From Shewanella colwelliana ATCC 39565 (lineage in GTDB: Bacteria; Pseudomonadota; Gammaproteobacteria; Enterobacterales; Shewanellaceae): DNA of 64,000 bases. The notes under the pieces were generated by a model that saw nothing but the letters and a program-made list of their open reading frames with translations, did not search any database and was not told where the DNA came from. Positions 56,627 through 63,984 of the stretch are shown one piece after another. Position 1 is the first letter of the stretch, and every line of letters begins with the position of its first letter. The translations under genes were made by a program, and so were the position numbers. The stretch covers positions 59,304 through 123,303 of the forward strand of contig NZ_JAEC01000021.1 in the NCBI RefSeq assembly GCF_000518705.1, written 5' to 3'.

Positions 56627-58003
56627 TTACCCCTTGAGGCGACGGCTCAGTGCGCTTTGGCTTATGCCCAGAAGTTGAGCCGCGGCGGTTTGATTGTTGG
56701 CGGTACGGCTCATCGCTTCATCGATTAAGGCTTGATTGATTTCAGCGAGTGTGGGTAATTGTTTGGGGAATACCATGCAATCTTGTTGTGGCGAACACAG
56801 AGATTTATGTTCGTTAATCGCCTCCATAAAAGGAGAGATATTTAAGGCTACGCCATCACTGCGGCTGACGGCATCAAAAACCATCCCTTTGAGTTCGTGA
56901 AGGTTACCTGGGAACTGATACCCTGCCAGTTTAGGCGCGAGAGCGCGCGGTTGCTGAGGAGCTCTCAATGACATCTCTTGCGCGGCGAGGGCGATGAAGT
57001 GATTAATCAGCATGGCGATATCCAGTGGCCGATTTGCCAATGGAGGCAGCTTTATTTTGTGAGAGCGTAAGCGGTAGAGTAAGTCGCTTCGAAATGTTCC
57101 TTGCTGATTAAGTTGTAGAAGATCATCTTGAGTGGATACCACGAATTTACACTTAACCGGGTAGGCTTGTTCACTGCCAATAGGGCTATATTTTTTACTT
57201 TCAAGCAGTTCCAGTAACTGTATTTGCGCTTGCTGAGGTAATGAGCCTATCTCATTGAGGTAAAGCACACCGCTACCCACTTGGTGCAGGTAGCCGGCTA
57301 CCGCATCGATTTCGCCATTGGCTCTGTGGTGAAGCTGACCAAACAGTTTGATAGCAAAGGTCTCACAGGTGATGCCCGCCAAATTGAGGCTGATAAAGGG
57401 GGCATCTGGGCTATAAAGTTGATGACAAGATTTAGCAAATTCACTTTTACCTGTCCCACTTTGACCATAAATCAGCAATGGCTCAGGGCTAAAGGCGACG
57501 GCTTCTAAATAGCGAAACTGATCCAATAACTGAGGTTCACAGGTGAGGATGTTATTAAAGGCTTCGGGATGATCTAAGGTGCGGCTTAAAAATCGCTCCT
57601 TAATATGTAGGTAGTTCCGCTCAAGCCCTACAACTTCTAAAGCCCGTCTGACCGTATGAGACAGATCATCGACATTATCAGTTTTAATAAAGTAATCGTA
57701 GGCACCATTTTTAATGCAGCGCACGGCGGTATCGACCTCATTGACCCCTGTGACGATGATAACCCGGGTATTAGGAAAATCACTGCGGATCATGGCAAGC
57801 AGCTCCTCTCCTGAATGGAAAGGCATGGTCAAGTCGAGCAAAACTAATGCGTAATCACCTACCTGAAGGCGATTCATCACTTGGCGACTATCGACACAGG
57901 TGTCTATCTCAGCTTCGGGGACCAGCCGGTTGAGCGTCACGGCAAGACTGCGTAACCATGAGGCCTCATCATCGACTAAGAGAATATTTCTTGCCAGTTT
58001 CAT
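56627..58003 (-). CDS. Response regulator with AAA+ and Fis-type HTH domains, lacking the sigma-54 GAFTGA loop
   Basis: The product has 458 residues: a receiver domain (1-120) with D11, D12 and the phosphoacceptor D57 (VLLDLTMP) and K in DYFIKTDN; an AAA+ domain (about 145-365) with Walker A GQSGTGKS; and a C-terminal Fis-like helix-turn-helix (NQTAAAQLLGISQSALSRRL). The family's GAFTGA loop is replaced by HHRANGEIDAVA, and Walker B reads VLYLNEIG, with Asn for Asp. It therefore probably does not activate sigma-54 polymerase and may act as a DNA-binding repressor or sigma-70-type activator, as TyrR does. It lies 21 bp after its sensor kinase gene. Confidence 0.88.
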   Translation of the reverse strand: MKLARNILLVDDEASWLRSLAVTLNRLVPEAEIDTCVDSRQVMNRLQVGDYALVLLDLTMPFHSGEELLAMIRSDFPNTRVIIVTGVNEVDTAVRCIKNGAYDYFIKTDNVDDLSHTVRRALEVVGLERNYLHIKERFLSRTLDHPEAFNNILTCEPQLLDQFRYLEAVAFSPEPLLIYGQSGTGKSEFAKSCHQLYSPDAPFISLNLAGITCETFAIKLFGQLHHRANGEIDAVAGYLHQVGSGVLYLNEIGSLPQQAQIQLLELLESKKYSPIGSEQAYPVKCKFVVSTQDDLLQLNQQGTFRSDLLYRLRSHKIKLPPLANRPLDIAMLINHFIALAAQEMSLRAPQQPRALAPKLAGYQFPGNLHELKGMVFDAVSRSDGVALNISPFMEAINEHKSLCSPQQDCMVFPKQLPTLAEINQALIDEAMSRTANNQTAAAQLLGISQSALSRRLKG

Positions 58004-58024
58004 CTTAAGTTCCTGCCGTTAATT

Positions 58025-59986
58025 TCACTGGAACAGTGGAAAAATTAGGTTAATTTGGGTGCCTTTTCCTTGGCTAGAATGGATCTGCATTTCAGCATTG
58101 TGGGCTTTAATGATACGGCTGCATACCGATAAGCCTAAGCCCGTGCCACCCTCTGTTCTGCGGGTGGTAAAAAATGGCTCCGTAATACGTTTAAGTGTGG
58201 CACTGTCCATGCCACAGCCATTGTCTGATATGGATATTTTGGCATGCTGCGCTGTTAAATGAGTCTGTATATAGATGCGCCCTGTATGAGAGGGGCAGGC
58301 ATGACACGCATTTTGAATGAGGTTAATCAAAACTTGATGTAACTGTTGTGCATCGCCCATCACCAGAGGTGACGGGGAATTAAGTTCGATAATCACCTCA
58401 TGGGTTTTGGTTTGATTTGCCGTTAACCTTAATGCGACCTGCACCACTTCGTTAAGGCTAACGGCAGTTTTTTCACTGGCAAGGTGCGGCAAGGCGTAGC
58501 GCTTAAGATCGTTAACAATACGACTGATGCGCTGCGCTCCTTCGTTGATGGTGTCGCAACTTTGGGCTAACTCATCCATAGCTTTGACCGGTTCAAGTCC
58601 AGCAATTTGCCAAAATGGGTTAACTTTAATGTAATGCTGCGCTGCTGGGGTTAAATCTTTCATCGCGGCGGAAAAGAGTGCAATAGCATGGACGATAAGT
58701 CCTGTTGGGTTGTTGATCTCATGGGCGATACCGGCACTAAGCTCTCCAAGGGAGGCTAAGCGGCTCGCCTCTTCGTTAGCATGGCGCAATCTATGTTGCT
58801 CGGTAGACTCTTCGAGTAAGACCACTACCTGATCATGAGCAATAGGGTGAATTTGCAGCTGCCAATACTGCTGTTGATACACCATGTCGGCAGTGAGCGA
58901 GTGTTGGTCAGACAAGGTGGCTAGCACCGCTGACTTTAGCTGAAAGGGGTGGTTGTCGATATAGCGAAATTCAGGGCTTACCAAAAGGTGAATATTGTTG
59001 TCGTTACTCCATAAGCGCTGCATTGCTTGGTTTACGATGGTGACGCCATGAGGCATACCGTCTAATACCGACTGAAACTGTTTAGAAAGTGCTGAGATCT
59101 CAGCTTCAACCCGTCGACGTTGCATCAACTCTGCATCGAGCGCCTTTTTACGTTTATGGAGACTCACACTAATAAAACCGGTATAGATCATCCCCATTGC
59201 GGAGATAATAGAAATTAAGATAGCCAGCCAAAACATCCGTTGTTGGGTTGAGGTCAAATCGACCTTTTCTCGTCCAGTACCAAACCACTTATTCACCAGC
59301 TTGTCATACTCCCCAGAGAGTTTTAACTGACGCAGTGCATCGTTTATCTGGTCCATTAAAGCAGACTTTTTGCCATTGCAGACAAAGTTAAATGCGCCGT
59401 AAATCAGGGCATCACTGGAGCTGCGAACCGACGGATAAAGGGGTAATAGTCGACGAGCAACAAAGCTTTCAGCAATGACCACATCCACTTCATTATTAAT
59501 CAGCCGTTGAAAGCCTGTCTCATAAAGGTCTACATCAATCCGTTCAAATTGTTGTGGATAACCAGAGAGGTAAACGTCAACAAAGGCGCCTTTTTTAATC
59601 GCAACACGTTTGCCGATTAAGTCTGCCCAGCTATTGATTAATGCTTTGCCTTGCAAGGTATAGGCTTTGGCATGGGTGGCATAAATAGGGTCGGATTGAC
59701 TGAGCTTTCTGTCTAAATTAACCGGGCTAACCACGGCAATGACATCGATATCGCTGTCAGGGTTGTGAACATCTTTCACTAGTTGTTGAAAGCTTTTACG
59801 GCGCACTAAAATCCGTTTGTCCATGAGTTGACCAATACGGTCGATTAACTCGATGTTAAAGCCTTGGTCGACACCATTGTTGCGCCATTCTAACGGGGCG
59901 GTTTTTGAGTGTACACCAAAGACAATGCTCTCTTGGGCGAGCGCAGGCATGACGAGTAGGGTAAGGCAAAGCAGTAAAGATCTCAT
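58025..59986 (-). CDS. Sensor histidine kinase with periplasmic solute-binding sensor domain
   Basis: The product has 653 residues: a signal peptide (1-17), a family 3 solute-binding-like domain (about 20-240; FNIELIDRIGQLMDKRILV and KVNKWFG-type ending LVNKWFGTGREKV), one membrane helix (about 253-275), a PAS-like stretch (about 300-395) and a kinase core. The H-box is GELSAGIAHEINNP with His422; the N-box LIQNACHACP, G1 DNGCGM, F-box EPFFTT and G2 GGTGLGLS are all intact. The binding domain suggests it senses a small periplasmic ligand directly. It is divergent from fccA, with shared regulatory DNA between. Confidence 0.92.
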   Translation of the reverse strand: MRSLLLCLTLLVMPALAQESIVFGVHSKTAPLEWRNNGVDQGFNIELIDRIGQLMDKRILVRRKSFQQLVKDVHNPDSDIDVIAVVSPVNLDRKLSQSDPIYATHAKAYTLQGKALINSWADLIGKRVAIKKGAFVDVYLSGYPQQFERIDVDLYETGFQRLINNEVDVVIAESFVARRLLPLYPSVRSSSDALIYGAFNFVCNGKKSALMDQINDALRQLKLSGEYDKLVNKWFGTGREKVDLTSTQQRMFWLAILISIISAMGMIYTGFISVSLHKRKKALDAELMQRRRVEAEISALSKQFQSVLDGMPHGVTIVNQAMQRLWSNDNNIHLLVSPEFRYIDNHPFQLKSAVLATLSDQHSLTADMVYQQQYWQLQIHPIAHDQVVVLLEESTEQHRLRHANEEASRLASLGELSAGIAHEINNPTGLIVHAIALFSAAMKDLTPAAQHYIKVNPFWQIAGLEPVKAMDELAQSCDTINEGAQRISRIVNDLKRYALPHLASEKTAVSLNEVVQVALRLTANQTKTHEVIIELNSPSPLVMGDAQQLHQVLINLIQNACHACPSHTGRIYIQTHLTAQHAKISISDNGCGMDSATLKRITEPFFTTRRTEGGTGLGLSVCSRIIKAHNAEMQIHSSQGKGTQINLIFPLFQ

Positions 59987-60054
59987 GGGGAGATTTTACA
60001 TAATGATCACTAATGAAACTGTGCTGTATTACGCGAATCCATCATATGTTAAGT

Positions 60055-60080
60055 CATGTTTATGCATGTTTATGCATGTT
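60055..60080 (+). repeat. Tandem CATGTT / TATGCATGTT repeats
   Basis: CATGTT followed by two exact copies of TATGCATGTT (60061-60070, 60071-60080). Each copy includes the TATGCA half-site that forms the two inverted repeats downstream, so these may be extra, weaker binding sites for the same protein. Confidence 0.6.
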
Positions 60081-60112
60081 GATGGTGCGATGTGACCCGT
60101 CGCACGTAGCAC

Positions 60113-60128
60113 TATGCAATTTTGCATA
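60113..60128. promoter_or_regulatory. Candidate operator 1, TATGCA-N4-TGCATA
   Basis: A 16-bp inverted repeat, TATGCA (60113-60118) and TGCATA (60123-60128), 127 bp from the kinase start. It shares exact arms and spacing with the second site 30 bp away. Binding by the adjacent response regulator is inferred. Confidence 0.65.
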
Positions 60129-60142
60129 CACCTCCAATGGGC

Positions 60143-60158
60143 TATGCATGTTTGCATA
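60143..60158. promoter_or_regulatory. Candidate operator 2, TATGCA-N4-TGCATA
   Basis: TATGCA (60143-60148) and TGCATA (60153-60158), extended by one pair to CTATGCA...TGCATAG. The 30-bp spacing from operator 1 puts both sites on nearly the same DNA face, as expected for cooperative binding. Confidence 0.65.
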
Positions 60159-60249
60159 GGCCAATAAATGGCGTGTGATTGAGGTGTCATTTTTCAGCAC
60201 TAACCTCTCTATCTTGTTGCTGGCTTTGCAGCCTTAGGTAAAGATTTAA

Positions 60250-60263
60250 TTGAGCGATATTAA
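60250..60263. promoter_or_regulatory. Weak FNR/EtrA-like site upstream of fccA
   Basis: TTGAGCGATATTAA matches TTGAT-N4-ATCAA at eight of ten positions and lies 132 bp before the fccA ATG. Anaerobic control of fumarate reductase is expected from biology; this site is only a candidate. Confidence 0.4.
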
Positions 60264-60308
60264 ATGCCGCGTAAAACGCTAAAAATTTTGACGGTATTTA
60301 ACATAAAC

Positions 60309-60324
60309 GAAGTGACATCACTTC
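60309..60324. promoter_or_regulatory. Inverted repeat GAAGTGA-N2-TCACTTC upstream of fccA
   Basis: Perfect 7-bp arms (60309-60315 and 60318-60324) around CA, 71 bp before the fccA ATG, close to where a promoter should lie. The factor is unknown. Confidence 0.55.
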
Positions 60325-60394
60325 AATTAAATGAAATGAAAGTGCTTCTATACTGATAAGGCTTAGGTCATAACGGGTAGAAGGGGGAGCAAAG

Positions 60395-62191
60395 ATGAAA
60401 ATGATCAAACTTGCAGCATGTATTGCCACATTAATTGGTAGTACAGGCTTTATGAGCAGTACTTTAGCCGCAGATAACTTGGCTGAGTTCCATGCTCAAA
60501 ACCAAGAGTGTGACAGCTGTCATACACCAGATGGTGAGCTATCTAACGACAGCTTAACTTATGAAAATGAACAATGTGTGTCGTGTCACGGCACGCTCGC
60601 TGAGGTGGCTGAAACCACTAAACATGAGCACTATAACGCTCATGATTCTCATTTCCCTGGCGATGTCGCATGTACCTCATGTCACAGTGCTCACGAAAAA
60701 TCTATGGTTTACTGTGACTCTTGCCATAGCTTTGATTTCAACATGCCATACGCTAAAAAGTGGGAGCGTAACGAGCCTACTATTGCAGAATTGGCCAAAG
60801 ATAAGTCAGAACGTCAAGCTGCTCTTGCTAGCGCACCGCACGATACCGTTGACGTTGTCGTTGTGGGTTCAGGTGGCGCAGGTTTCTCTGCTGCAGTGTC
60901 TGCACATGATAATGGCGCCAAAGTCATTCTTATTGAAAAAGAGCCTGTGATTGGTGGTAACGCCAAGTTAGCCGCTGGTGGTATGAATGCAGCTTGGACT
61001 GACCAGCAAAAAGCGAAGGACATTACCGATAGCCCTGAGTTGATGTATAAAGACACCATGAAAGGTGGCCGTAACATTAACGATCCAGCTCTAGTTGAGA
61101 TTTTAAGCTCTCACTCTAAAGGTTCTGTAGATTGGATGACCGCTATGGGCGCCGATCTAAACGATGTGGGCCGTATGGGTGGCGCATCGGTTAACCGTTC
61201 ACACCGTCCAACTGGTGGTGCTGGTGTGGGTGCTCACGTTGTTCAAGTGCTTTACGATAATGCACTTAAACGTAATATCGATTTACGCATGAACACACGC
61301 GGTATCGAAATTCTTAAAGATGATAGTGGCAAGGTAAAAGGTATCCTAGTTAAGGGTATGTATAAGGGTTACTACTGGGTTAAAGCCGATGCAGTAATTC
61401 TTGCAACAGGTGGTTTTGCTAAGAATAACGATCGCGTTGCTAAGTTAGATCCTAAGCTAAAAGGCTTTATCTCTACTAACCAACCAGGTGCAGTCGGTGA
61501 TGGTATCGACGTGGCAGAAAACGCTGGTGCAGCAACGAAAGATGTTGAGTACATTCAAGCGCACCCAACGTTATCTGTTAAAGGTGGCGTTATGGTTACC
61601 GAAGCGGTACGTGGTAACGGTGCGATTTTAGTTAACCGTGAAGGTAAGCGTTTCGTTAACGAAATCACTACACGTGACAAAGCTTCTGCCGCTATCTTGA
61701 AGCAAACAGGTAAGTCAGCCTTCCTTATTTTTGATGATTCTGTACGTAAGTCACTGAAGAAAATTGATAAGTACATTGGCTTGGGTGTAGCACCAACGTC
61801 TGACAGCTTAGTTAAACTTGGCGACATGAAAGGCGTAGGTATTGACGGTAAAGCCTTGACGGAAACCGTTGCACGTTACAACAGCTTTGTGACGAGTGGT
61901 AAAGATGCTGATTTCGAGCGTCCTAACCTACCTCGTGCACTGAATGAAGGTAACTACTACGCGATTGAAGTCACTCCTGGTGTTCACCACACTATGGGCG
62001 GCGTAATGATTGATACCAAAGCTGAAGTCATGAATGCCAAGAAAGAAGTTATTCCTGGCTTATATGGCGCTGGTGAAGTGACTGGCGGTGTCCATGGTGC
62101 AAACCGCTTAGGTGGTAACGCTATCTCTGACATCATTACCTTTGGTCGTCTAGCGGGTGAAGAAGCCGCGAAATACTCTAAGAAGAACTAA
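60395..62191 (+). CDS. fccA: Periplasmic tetraheme flavocytochrome c fumarate reductase
   Basis: FccA is the soluble fumarate reductase and a major periplasmic electron carrier of Shewanella. The product has 598 residues, with a signal peptide of 25 residues before [10 protein letters not shown]. Four CxxCH motifs (CDSCH, CVSCH, CTSCH, CDSCH) lie in the first 140 residues, a short linker follows, and then the FAD domain begins [21 protein letters not shown]. The active-site region includes [35 protein letters not shown] and [13 protein letters not shown]. It closely resembles published Shewanella FccA proteins. Electrons would come from CymA, encoded elsewhere. The divergent two-component operon probably controls it. 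Confidence 0.97.
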   Translation: MKMIKLAACIATLIGSTGFMSSTLAADNLAEFHAQNQECDSCHTPDGELSNDSLTYENEQCVSCHGTLAEVAETTKHEHYNAHDSHFPGDVACTSCHSAHEKSMVYCDSCHSFDFNMPYAKKWERNEPTIAELAKDKSERQAALASAPHDTVDVVVVGSGGAGFSAAVSAHDNGAKVILIEKEPVIGGNAKLAAGGMNAAWTDQQKAKDITDSPELMYKDTMKGGRNINDPALVEILSSHSKGSVDWMTAMGADLNDVGRMGGASVNRSHRPTGGAGVGAHVVQVLYDNALKRNIDLRMNTRGIEILKDDSGKVKGILVKGMYKGYYWVKADAVILATGGFAKNNDRVAKLDPKLKGFISTNQPGAVGDGIDVAENAGAATKDVEYIQAHPTLSVKGGVMVTEAVRGNGAILVNREGKRFVNEITTRDKASAAILKQTGKSAFLIFDDSVRKSLKKIDKYIGLGVAPTSDSLVKLGDMKGVGIDGKALTETVARYNSFVTSGKDADFERPNLPRALNEGNYYAIEVTPGVHHTMGGVMIDTKAEVMNAKKEVIPGLYGAGEVTGGVHGANRLGGNAISDIITFGRLAGEEAAKYSKKN

Positions 62192-62266
62192 TCTTCTTAT
62201 CAACCTAACTCATAGGTTACTAACATAGTTTATCAACACCCAAAAGGTGGCTAGGAAGCCGCCGCT

Positions 62267-62300
62267 AAAAAGCCACAGTATTATACTGTGGCTTTTTTTT
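62267..62300 (+). terminator. Rho-independent terminator after fccA
   Basis: A 14-bp stem, AAAAAGCCACAGTA (62267-62280) with TACTGTGGCTTTTT (62284-62297), has a TTA loop, and the T run continues. Confidence 0.93.
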
Positions 62301-62391
62301 TACCTTTTGCTGAGGTTGTGTTTGGTGGTGTCCTGTTTGGAAAAGAGCGCTTGAAGGTCGTACCGTCATAGCAATCAATCACCTGCGGTGA

Positions 62392-62510
62392 GCTTGTGTG
62401 CAAGCACTCTTTTAGCACGGTGAGTGAAGCATGGCTTCATGCTAACGAACGAGAGGCAGGGAAGCCGAACTGGCTTTTAGATAGGGATATTGTTGTGAAT
62501 ATGTCCCTAT
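62392..62510 (+). ncRNA. Run of hairpins, possible structured RNA or intron fragment
   Basis: Four hairpins lie in succession: GCTTG-TGTG-CAAGC (62392-62405), AGCATG-GCTT-CATGCT (62428-62443), AAGCC-GAACT-GGCTT (62462-62476) and ATAGGGA...TCCCTAT (62481-62510). No ORF is supported. The GAACGAGAGGCAGG-type spacer recalls domain I of group II introns, but no reverse transcriptase or domain V is seen, so an intron fragment or an unrelated RNA are both possible. Confidence 0.3.
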
Positions 62511-62793
62511 ACGCTCCACGGTGGTATCTGAAGTGAATGGATTCACAAATGCCGCGATGACATGGATGTCAAAGAGCGGCCATGCCATCAACGTCCGCAG
62601 CTGCATCTACACTGGGTTATTGACTCTCTTCGATTTAACTTCATTTGGGACTAATAACGCATTAAAAGCTAACGTGCTTTTGCCCCAAAATGAGTTAACA
62701 CGTTGTCGGTGGATCAGTACCTAACGGGCTTTCTGGCCTAGACATTTTCATCGCGACACCAGCGAGATGTAATTCACTACTCCCATTAAAAAA
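62511..62793. other. Unassigned region, possible decayed gene
   Basis: No supported gene. A 67-codon plus-strand ORF (62521-62724) has no ribosome site or family look. Another frame reads RPQLHLHWVIDSLRFNFIWD before a stop, so this may be remains of a gene. I could not identify it. Confidence 0.3.
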
Positions 62794-62809
62794 CTGGATA
62801 ACTATACAG
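62794..62809. promoter_or_regulatory. LexA (SOS) box-like site
   Basis: CTGGATAACTATACAG has the invariant CTG-N10-CAG frame and an AT-rich centre, close to the gammaproteobacterial LexA consensus. LexA boxes are known upstream of integron integrases, and a gene cassette begins 166 bp downstream, but no integrase lies nearby. Confidence 0.5.
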
Positions 62810-62853
62810 TCATATTCAAATCATAAGGGGTTGTAGGATTTTTATCCTGCAGT

Positions 62854-62933
62854 TGTGCGCGTTTTCCAGATGGTATATTTAGCAAAATGCTGATAAGTTC
62901 ATTTTATACAGATAGTTAACTGTGCGCGTTTTC
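62854..62933 (+). repeat. Direct repeat TGTGCGCGTTTTC, two copies
   Basis: Exact 13-bp copies at 62854-62866 and 62921-62933 lie 67 bp apart in the stretch leading to the cassette boundary. They could be integrase-binding repeats of an attI-like site or an unrelated duplication. An AGGAT-TTTT-ATCCT hairpin precedes the first copy. Confidence 0.5.
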
Positions 62934-62993
62934 ACTACTCCAACGAGGTAAACGCGCATGCTCACTAATAAAATGTTATATGCAAAGGGAATC

Positions 62994-63317
62994 ATGCAAC
63001 CAACTCATAGTCATCCATTATCAATTCCTTTATTGGCTTTAGCATTTCTACCAGCCATTGCGATAATCGCATGGCCTGCTGCATTATTCATGTCGGTGTT
63101 CATTTTTGATGCGCCTGATTCAGATAAAGTTTTTGCAAACTGGATTATTGTTTTAGTTTTGCTTACATATCCAGCTCCAAGTTACTTAGGCTTTAAAAAA
63201 GCAAAACATGGCCATGAAATAGCAGATTTAAAAGAGTGTTTTAAAGGCTTTGTTCTGGCTTATAGTTTTGTTTTAATTTTCTATGTGTCATCATTGTTCA
63301 CACCATTTTTCAATTAG
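62994..63317 (+). CDS. Cassette-encoded small membrane protein
   Basis: I start at ATG 62994 (MQPTHSHPLSI), after AAAGGGA, because it lies inside the cassette; an in-frame ATG at 62958 with a GAGGT site lies outside it and would read across the junction. The product has 107 residues with three hydrophobic segments (about 11-40, IPLLALAFLPAIAIIAWPAALFM...; about 51-68, WIIVLVLLTYPAPSYLG; about 86-104, FVLAYSFVLIFYVSSLF). No family is recognised. Such small membrane proteins are common in integron cassettes. Confidence 0.75.
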   Translation: MQPTHSHPLSIPLLALAFLPAIAIIAWPAALFMSVFIFDAPDSDKVFANWIIVLVLLTYPAPSYLGFKKAKHGHEIADLKECFKGFVLAYSFVLIFYVSSLFTPFFN

Positions 63318-63331
63318 TTAAGGAGCAGTTT

Positions 63332-63427
63332 GCATATAACAAGCTGTTCAAGCGGGACAAATAACAGTTGGCTGGTTCCGCTTCGCTTCACATTTTAGCC
63401 AACTACAATTTGCCCCTTAACAGGGCG
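63332..63427 (+). other. attC recombination site
   Basis: A 96-bp imperfect palindrome. The outer arms are GCATATAAC and, across the junction, the cassette start. CTGTTcAAGcGGGaCAAAT pairs with ATTTGCCCCTTAACAG, leaving three unpaired bases (c, c, a), the extrahelical bases that guide IntI. An inner 8-bp stem AGTTGGCT/AGCCAACT closes the structure. It resembles Vibrio-type repeats. The right end reads GGGCG followed at once by the IS terminus instead of TTR. Confidence 0.9.
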
Positions 63428-63483
63428 CTGGGGGATCCCCTCATAATTCAGGTCTCCCAGCAGTGTGAACCAACTTGATGTAT

Positions 63484-63929
63484 TCATGCATTGCCCAGCG
63501 TAAATGCTGCGCTGTTATTCGATAGTTTTTCCTTCGCCGAACTTCTTTCCCCAATCTGACAATCGACAGCACAGGCCGGTGCCCTTAACGCCATCAAACA
63601 AAGTTGTTCTCTCACATCAACCCAATTGACAAGCGCGATAGGCATAATTCCTAGTTTAAAAATCGTGCACCACAGAGATGCATTGCATGCCAGCGATATA
63701 CCGCCATTCGGTCATTATTGAGGTGGTGATTACCGAGTAAGCGGTCAATGCGTTTGATACAGTGCTTAGGCGCCACATTACCAGAGATGTTACGGCCTAG
63801 CTGGGTCAAAGAGAGTTGATCACCATCTAGTAATGATTTATTAGCAACCATAAGAGAATTAAGACGTTTTTTGTGGATGGAAGAGCATTGATTGCTAAGA
63901 GAGTCATGTAGTATTGTAATGTCGCGCAT
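63484..63929 (-). pseudogene. IS10-like transposase remnant, frameshifted and deleted
   Basis: The first 92 codons (from ATG 63929) match the IS10 transposase N-terminus: ILHDSLSNQCSSIHKKRLNSL, LTQLGRNISGN, KRIDRLLGNHHLNNDRMAVYRWHA. The frame stops at TAG 63651; a shifted frame then continues MPIALVNWVDVREQLCLMALRA, the counterpart of IS10 MPIVLVDWSDIREQKRLMVLRA, in which the first catalytic Asp region reads NWVD. After that the match is lost, so an internal deletion removed the rest of the catalytic domain. It cannot be active. Confidence 0.88.
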
Positions 63930-63984
63930 GGTGTTGTTCTAGTTTGTTTTTGGCGAAATTGATTAGATCAAACAGCACCATGCG
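63925..63984. repeat. Inverted repeat enclosing the transposase start
   Basis: CGCATGGTG (63925-63933) contains the transposase ATG and pairs with CACCATGCG (63976-63984) nearer the IS end. An RNA entering from outside could fold and hide the start codon, as is known for IS10 and IS50. Confidence 0.6.

Larger units (their letters stand above)
59987..60394. promoter_or_regulatory. Shared regulatory region between the two-component operon and fccA
   Basis: The 408-bp divergent region is dense in symmetrical motifs, listed separately: direct repeats (60055-60080), two TATGCA-N4-TGCATA sites (60113-60128, 60143-60158), an FNR-like site (60250-60263) and an inverted repeat (60309-60324). A CRP-like TGTGACCCGTCGCACG lies at 60091-60106. 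A GGGGGAG ribosome site precedes fccA. Confidence 0.65.
62976..63427 (+). mobile_element. Single integron-type gene cassette
   Basis: The 452-bp unit starts after the G of GTTATATGC (62975-62983) and ends at the GGGCG of its attC site. The cassette's first bases and the attC 5' end GCATATAAC (63332-63340) are exact reverse complements, the relation expected between R' of the circular cassette and R''. It contains one ORF with its own ribosome site. Compare the integrase absence: nothing within the window encodes IntI. Confidence 0.85.

Noticed and set aside
62521..62724. 67-codon plus-strand ORF between the hairpin region and the LexA-like box
   Set aside because: No ribosome site, no recognisable pattern, and another frame looks equally protein-like; listed only as an unassigned region.
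62300..62790. Integron integrase gene next to the LexA-like box
   Set aside because: Neither strand shows an integrase-like reading frame; stops occur in all frames within short distances.
62958..62993. Upstream ATG for the cassette protein
   Set aside because: It has a good ribosome site but lies outside the cassette boundary, so a mobile cassette would not carry it.
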